A DNA stretch of 64,000 bases from Rhynchonema sp. JSB1_4 (lineage: Eukaryota > Nematoda > Chromadorea > Monhysterida > Xyalidae). The notes beneath the pieces are model-generated. The model had not been told where the DNA came from, did not search any database, and worked only from the letters and a program-made list of their open reading frames with translations. The first letter of the stretch is position 1, and every line of letters begins with the position of its first letter. Shown here in pieces: positions 1 through 10,500 of the stretch. Location of the stretch: assembly GCA_030248065.1 (NCBI GenBank), contig JASAMV010005593.1, positions 44,700 through 108,699 of the forward strand, written 5' to 3'. Made by a program: the position numbers and the translations under genes.

Positions 1-217
1 TTCGCACAATGTAAAGTACCCACTGTGCGAAGTGTAATTTTCCTAGAAAGTTGAAATTATTTTTTATGTTGCTGTCATTCGCAACCCTAACCAAATGCGT
101 TCATTTCCAACTTCAGCGCAGTTTGTTGTTCAGGCTGCTAACATGTCCAGAAAGAAGGTTATGTGGTGTCACCATACCGTATCTTTTTGACTTTTGCTTT
201 GTGGACATGTTTTTACA

Positions 218-781
218 ACAAGAAAGAAAAATGCCCCAAGGGGCATAAAAGAAATATGGTTCCCTGGCTGACTGGCATAAAAGAACGATACTAGCTTGCA
301 CCACTTTGTTGATGTTTCATGAGGCACTGGAATAAACGTAAGTGTGTTCTGAGCTGTTTGATGCCGAACAGTAGATATTGAACCATATTCCCGGCGCGTG
401 CTGTTTTGAAACCAGAGACACAGGGCATGGAGATATTGAAAGAGTGCAATATTCTCTTTACTCCTCTCCTTGTTGAATCATCGTGCTTAACCGAAGACTG
501 CACTGTTACCATCGTGAGGTTGAAAAGAAGAAACAGTTGCCTAAATATGTGGGTTTGCACGAAAGTTTCGATATCGGCTGGGTGTTGGTTCAAAAGAGTT
601 CGCGCCGGGAATATGGTTCAATGTCTACTGTTCGGCATCAAACAGCTCAGAACACACTTACGTTTATTCCAGTGCCTCATGAAACATCAACAAAGTGGTG
701 CAAGCTAGTATCGTTCTTTTATGCCAGTCAGCCAGGGAACCATATTTCTTTTATGCCCCTTGGGGCATTTTTCTTTCTTGT
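218..781. repeat. Foldback (inverted-repeat) element
   Basis: Positions 218-398 and 601-781 are near-perfect reverse complements: 181-bp arms whose coordinates sum to 999 throughout. Weaker pairing continues into the roughly 200-bp spacer (the TTTTGAAACCA stretch just inside both arms), so the whole unit looks like an ageing palindrome. Short open frames on both strands here are mirror images of each other and are not genes. I did not find a clear target-site duplication. Confidence 0.85.
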
Positions 782-936
782 ATCGTTCTTTTATATCGCG
801 CAAGCGCCAAACAGGGAACCCGAATAAATCAGGCACAGAAAGTTTTCAGTTCCGGCAACCAATGGTTCTAACTAAGAAAATGTCGACCATCAGACTTTTC
901 TCAAGTTATCAACGCACATGAGGTGTGGGGGTTAGT

Positions 937-1502
937 TTAAAGCGGCCCCGCCGCTATTGTTTTTTGGTTTTCGACCTCGGTTTTTTCACTTATATCCTTT
1001 GTTGCCATCGAGATCAAGAACATTAGTTTTGACGAACTTCACCAAAATGACGGTTACCCACCGAAATCGATCCACCAAGATGCTCTATCGGGAACAAAAC
1101 TGTCCGATATTCACGCACATTTGCACACGATGATCAGGAATGACAAGAGAAATTCAAAATCACTGGGGCGTGATATAGGCGGCGGGTTACGGTAGCCCGA
1201 TAAAACATTAGCTTTTTTGTAAATAACAAATGTTTTGTCAACCGACCGTAACGCGCCGCCTATACCACACCTCTGTGATTTGAATTTTGCTTTGGAAATC
1301 CTGATTTCCATGCACACATAGTGCGTCAATATTGGGATAGTTTGTTCCCGTGCGGCCATGTCGGTGGATCGACTTCGGTGGATAAACGTCAGTTTGGTGA
1401 AGTTCTTGAAGGGTAATGTTCTTCATCCCAGTGCCAATTAGCGATTAATATAAAAAACCGAGGTCCAAAACCCAAAAGACAATAACGGCAGGCCCGGTTT
1501 AA
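937..1502. repeat. Foldback element bounded by TTAA
   Basis: The left end (TTAA then AGCGGCCCCGCCG) and the reverse complement of the right end (TTAA then ACCGGGCCTGCCG) match. Pairing continues through the CCTCGGTTTTTT segment, the GGTGAAGTTCTT-like segment and the central GGCGGCG/CGCCGCC segment, so the unit is one long imperfect palindrome centred near 1219. The TTAA at each edge would fit a TTAA-duplicating (piggyBac-type) non-autonomous element. That is inference from the four-base flank alone. Confidence 0.7.
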
Positions 1503-3760
1503 GGATGCTATACTTTTTGCAGGATATATGAATCGGTGGTTATCGTGACATAAGGCCAATTTTGTGTTTCGATTTCACTATAGAGTTCTAACAATCGAGA
1601 CACGCTTGTGTCTGCGTCTTCACCCACCCACTGAAGCAAAACCAACGCAGTGCGCCCCCCCCACGCGCATGTCTATGCTTTTGAGGAACATGGTAACTTG
1701 TCAAGTTATTTATTTTTTTTAAATTTACCCCCAGGTATGTATTTGACACCCTAGGTACCATCATTTATAGCGCACTGATTGCGCATCGTCTCAGAGAATG
1801 GCACTTGTTGGTTTAGTACCAAGCAAAGCTGTGCAATGAACTTCCATGCCCCCTGTCCTTCCAGCTTCAGCAATGAAATAAGTGTCAAACATCTGTCTCC
1901 AGATTGCTTTGGTGTTGGCCGCCGCATCTGATCTTGGATTCAATGTTACGTAAAAACTACTATTTAACTTTCCCACGAAAGCCAAATTATAAATGCCGAA
2001 AAAGCTTTGAATGTTAGAGAGCAACAGCAATTTTAATTAAGAAGTTGATATCTTGTGGGTATTTTATCATGAATGACATCACAGCGCATAAACTGCGAAC
2101 CGCACCTGTGCTTAATAATTAATCTCAAATAAAAACACGAAAAAGCTGAAAAATGTTACCCAGAATTCATTAAAAGTTAGTAAAAAACAACAAAGTTCAC
2201 TGCGCGCGTGGATGTTTGAACCCGCGACCTTTTCGTCTTCAGTGATGCGCGTTAGACCGTTCGGACATAACTGCTTCGCCACTTTCCTTCACAAACCTTA
2301 CTATGTACATAACTACGCGTGCATTGCTGCATTGCCTATTGTGCTGGCTGCCTGTGTGTGTGTGTGTGCTGGCTGCCTGCCTGTGTGTGTGTGCTGGCTG
2401 GCCGGCTGTGTGTTGTGTGTAATACATTGTGCGCTTTATGAATCAGGCAACTACGTAGCGTGCACTAATGCATTGTTGTGTGTGTCTGAGCGTCCATTAT
2501 GGCTATTTTTGAGCTGAAAAACATTTAACCAATTGGAATTAATATATGTTTGACGTAACAACGATTAAACACACATATCACCGCTGATTTTGGCTTTAGA
2601 ACCATACTTTCTGTACAAAAAGTCATGGTCTGGAACCGTTCATACTAAAAGTTACGAACTCGGCGATAGCACCACCGTGTTTCTCGAGTGCGAAAACCAC
2701 ATAAACAACTTTAATAGTTCTGGTAACCCAACTTTTCGGCGAAATTGTACTTCGGGAAGCACACTTTACATACAAAAAGTCGTGGTCATGGTCTGGAACC
2801 GATCTCAGTCGTGGAGTTACGAAGTCGGCGATAGCACCATCGTGTTTCTCGTGTGCGAAAACCCTATATGCGATATTAACATTTCTGGTGTTCAGTAACG
2901 TCTGGGCCCTGACTAGTTTTTTGTGGAAAAAAAAAAGGGAAAGAACGTTTTTACAAAAATTTCAACTGTATCTTGCCCGCGATCGCGCGAGCGGGCACGC
3001 AGCGGAATGAGATTTTGTGTGGACCTAGAAGTCCACGCCGTACAAGTTGTGTGCAAGTTTGGGCTTCTCAAGTTAAGTCTTGTGAAAATGGCGTGAGTTT
3101 AAATTTTTCAACTCACGCAATATAAGGAATCAACCATATGTCGCTTAGCATTACCATGCTAGCTCCGAAAGGCTGTTGTTTCGAATCACAAAAGTATACA
3201 ACTTTAGAATGGCAAGAAACCACTTACAGTACAATGTAATTAATTCGGCGCTGTATTTAATGCAAAGTAACGCTCGGTAACCTCGTTTTCCACAAAACCT
3301 ATTGTTTTTCAACGCATGGTGAGCACGTTGCTTGGAATACTCTCAGTTAACATCACCTGGCGCTGACTAAGCAACTTGCTGCCCATGTTCATGTAGCTTA
3401 TTTTGTCACCTTTGAGTACCGATGAAGGGCTTTTTTTGGGAATAATGACTGTTTCGAGAATTAGAAACAAAAAAATCTTCCAAATAAGCCCCAGGGTCCG
3501 ATTTCGAAAATTTGTACTGTTCAGAAGACAGGGAGCTTATATATTTAATAACATTTAACATTTAATAATGATATGTAACAGGGAAGGGGCTTAATCGAAC
3601 TTCTCCGGTAGAACTGGAAAGATCAATCGTGAAGTAGTTTAATTTTTATTTTTTATGCAGCTTTGTACTAAAGTAATTATTTTATACCATCCGTGGCGTT
3701 TGCCTCTCAATGCCCGGTGCAAAAACCGCCGAGCATCTTACTGCGCAAGCCTGTCGTTAT
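1503..3760. other. Intergenic stretch with simple and tandem repeats
   Basis: No gene supported. It holds a TG-rich low-complexity run at 2341-2425 built from GTGTGTG and GCTGGCTGCC units, and an imperfect tandem duplication of about 155 bp (roughly 2607-2740 and 2764-2895) sharing the GGCGATAGCACC core. The predicted peptide of the duplication has no start, splice or domain support. Confidence 0.6.
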
Positions 3761-3990
3761 GGGGTGATATTTTCGAAACGGTGTACAGGTGAGTTGGGTG
3801 TAAAGGTCGGTGTGTACGCTCAATCGAAAGTTCGGTCGGTGTCAGCTCGGTGCAAACATGAAACATTGCCTGCTGTTAACGTGGAATGTTTCATGTTTAC
3901 ACCGAGCTGACACCAACCGAGCTTTCGACCGAGCTTACACCGACCTTTACACCCAACTGAGATTTACACCGTTTCGAAAATGCCACCCAT
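3761..3990. repeat. Short foldback element
   Basis: A near-perfect 230-bp palindrome centred near 3876. TTTTCGAAACGGTGT at the left is mirrored by CACCGTTTCGAAAA at the right. Internally, a segment reading roughly GTCGGTGTCAGCTCGG is mirrored by CCGAGCTGACACC. It would form a single long hairpin. No coding function is evident. Confidence 0.8.
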
Positions 3991-4453
3991 GGACTACTAT
4001 AAACCCGACCGACGGCGAACGAGCAAGGCTGTCTTTTTTAACATCAATTACGTGCAAAAACTGTCCTTCGTGTTAAACCAGTTAATTAAGCACTTATATA
4101 TGCGCCCAGAGCTAGATTTTTGTTCTCCTAGCGCAACCAATAAACAAAAACTAAGCACTGTAAGTATACCACCTATAACAAGGTAACTGTCTTTTTTAAA
4201 CTTTTTCATCCGATACTGGCCGTCAAACAAATTTCTCATTTTATGATGGCCAGTATAGCTTTTGTCACGGCTATCAATTCAATGATGATGAGGCGTACAG
4301 TATATGACTACAGTTAAATAGATCGTTCGCTTCATGCCTTCCTGTCGTGTTCACAGTCGTGGATGTAAACTGAGAACATGATCTAGTCAATTCTTTATGA
4401 GTGTTTTCATCCAAGTTCATTTATGATCACAGGTAAACACCGTTGGCCCGACG

Positions 4454-6052
4454 ATGGCACGTCCGCTGCTTCTGTTCTCGGTTTTGTTGCCGCTGACCGC
4501 AGCATTGGACTTTGATTTCGGCCGCATTGAGACGGAATCATCCCTATTTTCAAGCAGTCAGGTTTCTGCCCGGTTGGATGTCACACATCACAGCCCTTGT
4601 AACTCACGACCGACAAATAATGAAAAGATCCGGTTTCCTAGTCACAACGACGCTCCACTCAAAGAGGAACCCGGACGACCTGGATGTTACATGTTTGAGG
4701 TGAGCGAGACACGATGAGTACGTACGTGTCGCACTTGAAGTGGGTGAGAGGTGGTTCGGATGCGCATCTTGATCCATGACAAAAATTTGTTCACCCGGTC
4801 ACAGCATGCGTATATGTGTAGTCTTAGCATCCATTACCAAAATTGAGCATCGAAGACCATTGAACTAATCAATTGTCTCAACTGCAGGGCACGGTCGAGG
4901 TGTTGGATGACATACACAAGGATCTGGAATTGTACGTCGAAATCAAGTACAAAGCCGGCGATGACGTGCCGCCTGTTCGGTGTCGGTCGTTCGACAATTC
5001 CTCACTCGTCGGTGGTTTCGGATCGTGGTGAGTCCAACGATGGACAGCTATGGCCGGTATATACCTTGCTGGCATGCTGGGTCGCAGATGGTCGGGGATA
5101 CAAAATGAGTTGGGTCATGCGATTTCATCGTGTCCTTAACTTCGGCCAGTGTACAATTTCTTGTACCCCGTGAACGGTGAGGAACCGTTACACTGGTCAA
5201 AATCACACAATTGCAATATGTGGCCTAACCCATTTTACACTCGCCCCGACCACACTCGACCCAGAATACCGGCCTATATGAACGCAATACTGGGCCATTT
5301 TATTGCCCTGCCTGATGTTTCAGTCTGTACCGTCAACCGTGCCAATACGAATCGGTGCGCGAGTCACAGAAGATCACCGAAACGCAGCTGCGTCTGACTC
5401 GTGACGGGCGTCCGATCTCGTGCGGCGAACGATGGCGGAAGGGCAGCTACAAGAATGTGGCGCTGCACTTCTGCATGCTCACTCCGGAAGCAATCGCGGC
5501 GATGAGCGAGCATTCGCTGTTCAGGCAGGCTGCAAACGTGGCGGTTCGTCCAAATGGAACCGCTTGGTTTCTTCCTTTTCTAACATGCTCTAACCTTTGC
5601 TCTTCGGATATCTTATTCCAACCAGTGCTGGAACAACAGGTTCATGCGAGTCAGACATTTTCTGATACTGTGGTAAAAACATTCAAAGTTTCCTCGCTGC
5701 ATCCACATCAAACTTCAAATTTCAGCGCGAAGCCAAAGACGGCGTTGAACAATCAACAATAGCGAACACCCCGATCTACATGAAAATCTATATATTCGAG
5801 AATTCCATCAAACGACTTTTTGACCTGCAACTGAGATTGGAGAAGATGTTCCTGGAGAATCACCCAACGCTCGACACAAACAGTCAGATCTGGAATCGCT
5901 TTGTTTCGAAGTTGCCCTTCCACAAATATGTCAAACGTGCCGACGCCCATGTCGGGTGTCACACGCTGGTCGGTCGTGTGCAGTCGTCGGGCTATGAGGG
6001 ACTGGTCGATAACAAAATGGACAACAAGACGCCCGTCCCAACCAATCGATAG
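4454..6052 (+). CDS. Secreted protein of unknown function
   Basis: Four exons join in frame with GT-AG introns: 4454-4699, 4888-5027, 5324-5543, 5726-6052 (310 codons plus stop). The protein opens with a clear signal peptide (MARPLLLFSVLLPLTAA). After it come scattered cysteines (GCYMFE, VRCRSFDN, GSCLYRQPCQ, ISCGERW, LHFCML), a pattern suggesting a disulfide-bonded extracellular domain of about 120 residues, then a Cys-poor tail ending TNR. I do not recognise the family. The spacing is loosely like small secreted nematode proteins or an ML-type lipid-binding fold, but this is a guess. The 3' end of exon 3 is the least certain: GT at 5544 keeps the frame, but 5535 would too. An acceptor-like CACAG lies just upstream of the start codon. 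Confidence 0.65.
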
Positions 6053-6413
6053 GCATTGATCGAATTTGTCTAGTGTTTTTGTGTGCTCTTGTACGCTAGA
6101 ATGTGACCATGGTAAACTTAAATTTATACACATGTGAGGTCATACATATTGGAGGCGCTTATCACCTGCACACAGAATATAGAAAAATGTGAAAGACGAT
6201 AGGATCTTGACTGCAACTCGATGAGACTGCTTGTTCGGGGAAGTTCAGGCCACTTCACCAACGCATAATGCTGACAAAAACATGATTCTTTGGTTGTGTT
6301 GAAGGATCGAATATTTTTCAGCATGACTTTGTTTGTCTGCCACAATTATCACATCAGTCTTCCCGGGAAACAGCACTGGCTGATTATGCGGATTCCGTTT
6401 CATCCGTTTTATG

Positions 6414-6881
6414 CAGTGTTGGAGGTGGGGGGGGGTTGGGGGGGGGGTAGCCCCCCCAGTACAGTAGGTATCCCCCCTCGCCTGGTACAGTAGGTATCCC
6501 CCCGATGTTTGGCATGGTACAGTAGGTATCCCCCGCGATTTTCACGCCGGTACAGTCGGTATCCCCCCGAGTGTGCCGCAAGAGTGTCAATTTTTGTGCA
6601 CAAGGGCCAAAATTAGTGCAAAATCAGTGGTTTTTACCACAAATTACACGAAATTCGCGCGCTACGCGCGCAAATACCACGTTTTCACACGATTCCACAC
6701 ATAATAAACACATAAAAAATTTTCACCCCAAAAACTAACCCCCCCAACCCCCCCCCCCCAAACCCCCCTAGGTACATAACCCCCCCCCCCCCCCAGGCCA
6801 TCGGCTCTGGTACTGTAGGTATCCCCCCCTCTCCGAGCGCGGTACAGTAGGTATCCCCCCTCCAGAGTACCTCCAACACTG
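6414..6881. mobile_element. hAT-type MITE, 8-bp TSD
   Basis: Termini CAGTGTTGGAGGT and ACCTCCAACACTG are inverted repeats, flanked on both sides by the identical octamer GTTTTATG (6406-6413 and 6882-6889). The interior has long G and C runs next to the ends, several copies of the phrase GGTACAGTAGGTATCCCCCC in inverted orientation, and a core with the palindrome GCGCGCTACGCGCGC. No coding capacity, so it would depend on a transposase encoded elsewhere. Confidence 0.9.
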
Positions 6882-7531
6882 GTTTTATGTTCAAATCCAT
6901 AATCAGTCTTCCCCACAGAGCCTCAGCACAGCAGTGTGTACTGATTACAATAGTAATCAGTCGATTACAATAGTAATCTAATCAGTCTTCCATCAACCAG
7001 ATGAAGGTTTGCATGAAACAAGCGCTTCACCGCACGAAGCCGTGCTAATGCCATGAGCAGTAGCTTAGCCTTGGGCCTTTGGGCGGAAAAACCTAAGAAG
7101 GGGGGGGCTGTATTATTATCACTGACCCCATTTTGGGGGCTCTATTACGGGGGCTCTATTCCGGGTGGCCCCTATTAATTCACTGACCCGAACCTGAAAA
7201 AAATTGTTCCCGGAAATACCGTAAAACCTAAAATACAAGGGGGGCTGTATTTTTTCACTGACCCCTTTTAGGGGGGGGCTGTATTTTGGGGGGCTCTATT
7301 TTGGGGGGGGGGGCTATATCTTTTCGCTGCCCAAGATCTCAAAAAATGTTCCAAAGAATACCCCTAAAATGGAGTTATGTCAGGGTGTTACTGGTCTATG
7401 ATGTGATGGTATGGTAATTTGCAGTTGCTTGCTGACATTTTATTTTGCAGATCGCACGCAGAGAGACGAACAAAACGACAATATAAAATAAATAACAGTA
7501 AAGGAGGCTGAGAGGGAAGGGGAAGCATAAT
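6882..7531. other. Intergenic repeats upstream of NLE1
   Basis: Contains a doubled 16-bp palindrome (GATTACAATAGTAATC twice, near 6945-6985) and, from about 7077 to 7330, fragments of the G-run family with the phrase GGGGGGCTGTATT that recurs complete at 18686-19462. A strong acceptor-like TTTTATTTTGCAG ends at 7450, about 80 bases before the NLE1 start. It could be a 5' UTR intron end or a trans-splice site. Confidence 0.6.
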
Positions 7532-10500
7532 ATGGAAGCAGATCCCAACAACCTTGCGGCTGAGCCTGGACGAGTAACTGTTCAGTTGAAGAATGACAAC
7601 GGCGATGATTTGGGCGCTCCATTAGATGTGCCTTTGAGTACAACAACAACTGAGCTTCAACAATTGTGCAACAGTTTGTTAGAATCCGACGAAGTGGTGC
7701 CGTGCAATTTCTACGTCGACAATACGATGATCACAGGAACTTTGGCAGACGCGGTCGAACAATTGCCTTTGTTCAGGTGAGCACATTGTTGTAATTGCCG
7801 CGTTACCACTAAATGAAGGGGTGCTCCAAGAAGGGGCCAGTGTTGTGGCTGAGGGTGGGGTTCCCCCAAAGGTACAACAGTATCTCCACTTGCGGGTACG
7901 GTATGTGGCTCCTCTGGTATGGAGATAGTGTACCCGGAGGGGGAGAATCTATCGTCAACACTTTTTGATTTCATCTATCTATCGTTAACACTTTCGGACT
8001 AATCTATCTATCGTCAACAAATTCTGGGAACAATCTATCTATCGTCAACAACCATCGAGCCCAAAATGGATATTTTTGCCTCAAAATGGCTCAAAATCGG
8101 TATTTTTTCTCCCAAATAGGCAAAAAATCGCGCGGTACGCGCGGATTTAGTACATTTTTTAGTACATTTTCATTAATATTTACACATTATTACCTACTTA
8201 GTGCACTATACTATACCTTGGATTTTTGGCGACCCCCCTATACTGTCATAAAGAACCGTTTTTTATTTTTCGTGGAAAAAAACCGTTTTTTCCGAAAAAA
8301 ACCTTTTTTTTCCAAATACTTTTCCAGTACTTAAGAACGTAATTTCGAAAAATATAACAATTTCAGAGCAAAATGTGTTCGAAGTGACGAAAGTGTTCTT
8401 GAAGAGTGTTGAAGTCAGTCGAAAACACTTGGTTTACACGCTTTTTGGCCCATTTTGGGCCGGTTAATTTTTGTGCTCGAGCCAATTTTTCACTGAAATC
8501 GAAAAACTCATTAGTTTTGCATTACAATTTTTTGGAAAAATTGGGATAAAGTACCGATATTTTTCCGATCAAAAACCGAAAAGATACCCACGGAAAAATA
8601 AATGGAAAAGTATTCAGGTCTCGGAAAAAAACGGTTTTTTTCGTTTATTTAACGAAAAAAACCGGTTTTTTCCGCCTGCCAGTATACCCCCCACCATCTA
8701 TCTATCGTCAACACGTTTGGGTCGACCCCCCAGATTTCGGACTTGGGTCGTCTATCTATCGTCAACACATTTCGGGCACATGCACATTTTTAAAACTATA
8801 AAGTTGAATTCCCGCGAAAGTAATTTGGTACAGTACCTATCTCCCCCATGTTAATCAAAATGTGCATAAGCTGGGGAGCACCTTTGATCGATTTTGGTCG
8901 ATTGGTAGCCTTTTTTTACCGAAAAAGGGTACTTTTTTGGTAAAAATTTGGAAAAATTGGGGGAGATATCGCGCCGGAGAGGGGAGATACTGTACCTGAG
9001 CGCGGACGGCCATATGCCGTACTGGCGAGTGGGGAGATACTGTACCTTTGGGTTAGTGTCCCCAACTCCCCACCACCCCCTCAGCCAGAGCAATGTTCGG
9101 AAACGAAAAAACACTCGTGAAGTTATTCGAATTCGTCACGTTTCACCTGTTCGACGGTGAGAGGGAGAGCTTTGGTAGTCTGCCCCTCCCCCGGTGCTGT
9201 AGCTGAGGGGGTGAGGTCCTTCCAATGGCATCCCTTACCCGCCCAGACCTGGTACACTAACCATTCTTAACCGGAGAATGGGCATTCTGAGGCGTTTTTT
9301 TCGCAGGTGGAGTGTGGAGATAGTGTATCCGCGAGAGGAAAGACCCAAATTCAGGAAAAATCACTGTTTGATGTGACAGTTTTGACCTATGTATCCGCGA
9401 GAAGAAAGGCCCAAATTCAGGAAAAGTCACTGTTTGATGTGACAATTTTGACCTATTTTTGCTCCTTTTTGGAAACAAATTCCCTATAAAAGGGGTATTT
9501 TGGCGGTTTTTGACAACACTGACCTAATAATAATCGATTTAGGCCTAAATTTGACAATTTAAGCACAAGTTTGGGAAGATAGTGTACCCGGAGCGAGGGG
9601 AAGACAGGGGTGTAATGTGCATCTGAGGGGGAGATAGCGACCCGAGGGGGACCCCTTAGGTTGTAGCTTGTGTAGTCAACCGTCTTGCCTCTGTATATGT
9701 TTTCAACTTGTGGTACATACGTTGATTGATTTATTGCGTCGGCACCCACTCAAAAATAAAGGAAGAAGACTATGTGGAATAAGCATAATTGCAACACCGG
9801 GGGTTTGGGGTTAGATTTACGGAATTAAAATATAAATACAAGACAAAGTCAGGAAAAAGTGAAAAGGTGGACGAGATCACGAACGACAGACACAGACATA
9901 TAGACAGAAACTAAGTGACATAAAACCACTTCAGCGTACCATGGTGCAATACCAGGCTCGGTGGTTTTCAACATAAAGATACCAAATCCGATAAGCAGTC
10001 TGTTTGACTGTCCATCTTTTAAGTCCTCTGTGCATTTTTTCCCGCGGCGCGCAAGAGGACCATCGCCCCTTCCCACAGTGGCCTTGTAAGCCAATAGTCC
10101 AATGTGGTGCCACTCGGGGCTCCGGCTTGCACACAGTATCATTGGTTGGGAAATGCTGGTTGACGTCGTTGGCCATCGATGCCATAAAACGCATCGATGT
10201 TGACAGCGAGCACCGCGAAAAGGTGACGTCCAGCCCGGCGGTACACATGTTCAGATCCTCCTATCTTTCAGTTTCGAAAAAGTGCTCGACATTGTGTACC
10301 AGCTGCAAGCAATCTTTCGTGTGCATCCGGTCTCACGGTGCACCAGCTCCTTGCCTGGTCATGAACAACCAATTGTTGCCGCGCAGTTTAGCCCGGACGG
10401 GAGGTAAAAAACAGCAAAAACTTAAATGTGACCGTTCGTTAATTGCACGGATCTGTTGTTCGCTTCAAGATTCAGTCGAATCAAAACAAATTGTGACTAC

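Noticed and set aside
2590..2898. Duplicated protein domain
   Set aside because: The two halves are a DNA tandem repeat with no start context, splice sites or recognisable fold.
7944..8766. CRISPR-like spacing of ATCTATCTATCGTCAACA
   Set aside because: Repeats are irregularly spaced, the genome is eukaryotic, and they are subterminal phrases of a transposon.
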